In this document: positions 5,924 to 6,139 of the stretch, piece after piece
Layout: every line of letters begins with the position of its first letter
How positions within the stretch are numbered: position 1 is the stretch's first letter
Source of the DNA: Candidatus Odinarchaeota archaeon
Lineage (GTDB): Archaea; Asgardarchaeota; JAGGXT01
Assembly (NCBI GenBank): GCA_021162905.1
Contig: JAGGXT010000124.1
Location: forward strand, 1 to 6,139
Direction: 5' to 3'
DNA: 6,139 nucleotides
Notes under the pieces: generated by a model
What the model saw: only the letters and a program-made list of their open reading frames with translations
What the model was told of the DNA's origin: nothing
The model's database searches: none
Position numbers and translations under genes: made by a program

Positions 5924-5997
5924 AAACGCATACCAACATGGCTCTCACAGAGATAAACTAATTAGTACGTCGGTCTATATAGGCATAAAACAAAATT

Positions 5998-6020
5998 GAC
6001 AAATTTTTTCTGACCTATTA
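5998..6020 (-). repeat. Right terminal inverted repeat
   Basis: This arm ends TTTTTTCTGACCTATTA and is the partner of 5751-5773. Just inside both arms there is further loose similarity (AATTTT followed by a T-rich stretch and GCCT/GCTTATA), offset by about 19 bases on the left side. Confidence 0.6.
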
Positions 6021-6139
6021 TGATGAATAAGACTTTAAGAAAAGAAAAATGCCTAGGTAACATTCTTTAAAGGTATATTCTATTTTATTTGAGAAACATA
6101 TAACAAATCCTTTTTGTATATTCTTAGCAACTTGTAACC

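Larger units (their letters stand above)
5751..6020. mobile_element. 270-bp MITE or internally deleted IS with 23-bp inverted repeats
   Basis: The ends are inverted repeats matching at 21 of 23 positions: 5751-5773, beginning TAATAGGTCAGAAAAA, and 5998-6020, its near reverse complement. Both outer ends carry TA, which fits either a TA target duplication as in the IS630/Tc1-mariner group or simply the repeat termini; one copy cannot tell these apart. Inside lies a minus-strand open frame but no recognisable full transposase, so the element would be non-autonomous. One end abuts the truncated TPR pseudogene, consistent with insertion into or next to that gene. I cannot assign an IS family. Confidence 0.55.

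Noticed and set aside
6021..6139. Short open plus frame at the right edge (about 6061 to the end)
   Set aside because: It has no start codon or ribosome-binding site and only 26 codons, so it cannot be judged.

Overview
The window is AT-rich and sparsely coding, with two convincing intact genes in about 6.1 kb. It reads as archaeal. Both intact genes have Shine-Dalgarno sequences matching the archaeal GGAGGTG core. ATA (Ile) and AGA/AGG (Arg) codons are frequent. The large gene encodes a secreted, sequon-rich, C-terminally anchored protease of a kind common in Euryarchaeota-like genomes. I cannot name the species.

Layout from left to right. Positions 1-107 hold two copies of a 37-nt repeat of the form GTTG...CGGCAAC on an 80-nt period. 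They look like the end of a CRISPR array running off the left edge. A small orphan gene (267-521, + strand, 84 aa) follows. A diverged solitary third copy of the same repeat lies at 624-660, so the small gene sits between two repeat copies. Positions 522-1087 have no convincing gene; they hold that repeat, a doubtful minus-strand ORF and a cluster of TTTGCAAA palindromes.

The dominant gene (1088-4924, + strand, 1278 aa) encodes an exported, membrane-anchored cysteine protease of the gingipain type (peptidase family C25). It has an N-terminal signal peptide, a CUB domain and beta-sandwich region apparently inserted into cell-wall-binding-repeat-2-like units, a C25 catalytic region with His840 and Cys919, a dockerin/EF-like calcium loop between those two residues, two Ig-like domains and a C-terminal transmembrane anchor.

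From 4925 to the right end the DNA is a gene graveyard on the minus strand. A tetratricopeptide-repeat (TPR) gene (about 5258-5750) is broken by two in-frame stops, a frameshift and an exact 11-bp tandem duplication. Its upstream end stops at a 270-bp element (5751-6020) bounded by 23-bp near-perfect inverted repeats, which looks like a MITE or an internally deleted insertion sequence. A second decayed minus-strand frame lies downstream of the TPR remnant (about 4956-5265). The last 119 bases show nothing I can support.

The intact genes do not form an operon. The protease gene stands alone and convergent to the decayed TPR region. The repeats, the element and the pseudogenes together mark this as an accessory, decaying region around one surface protease.
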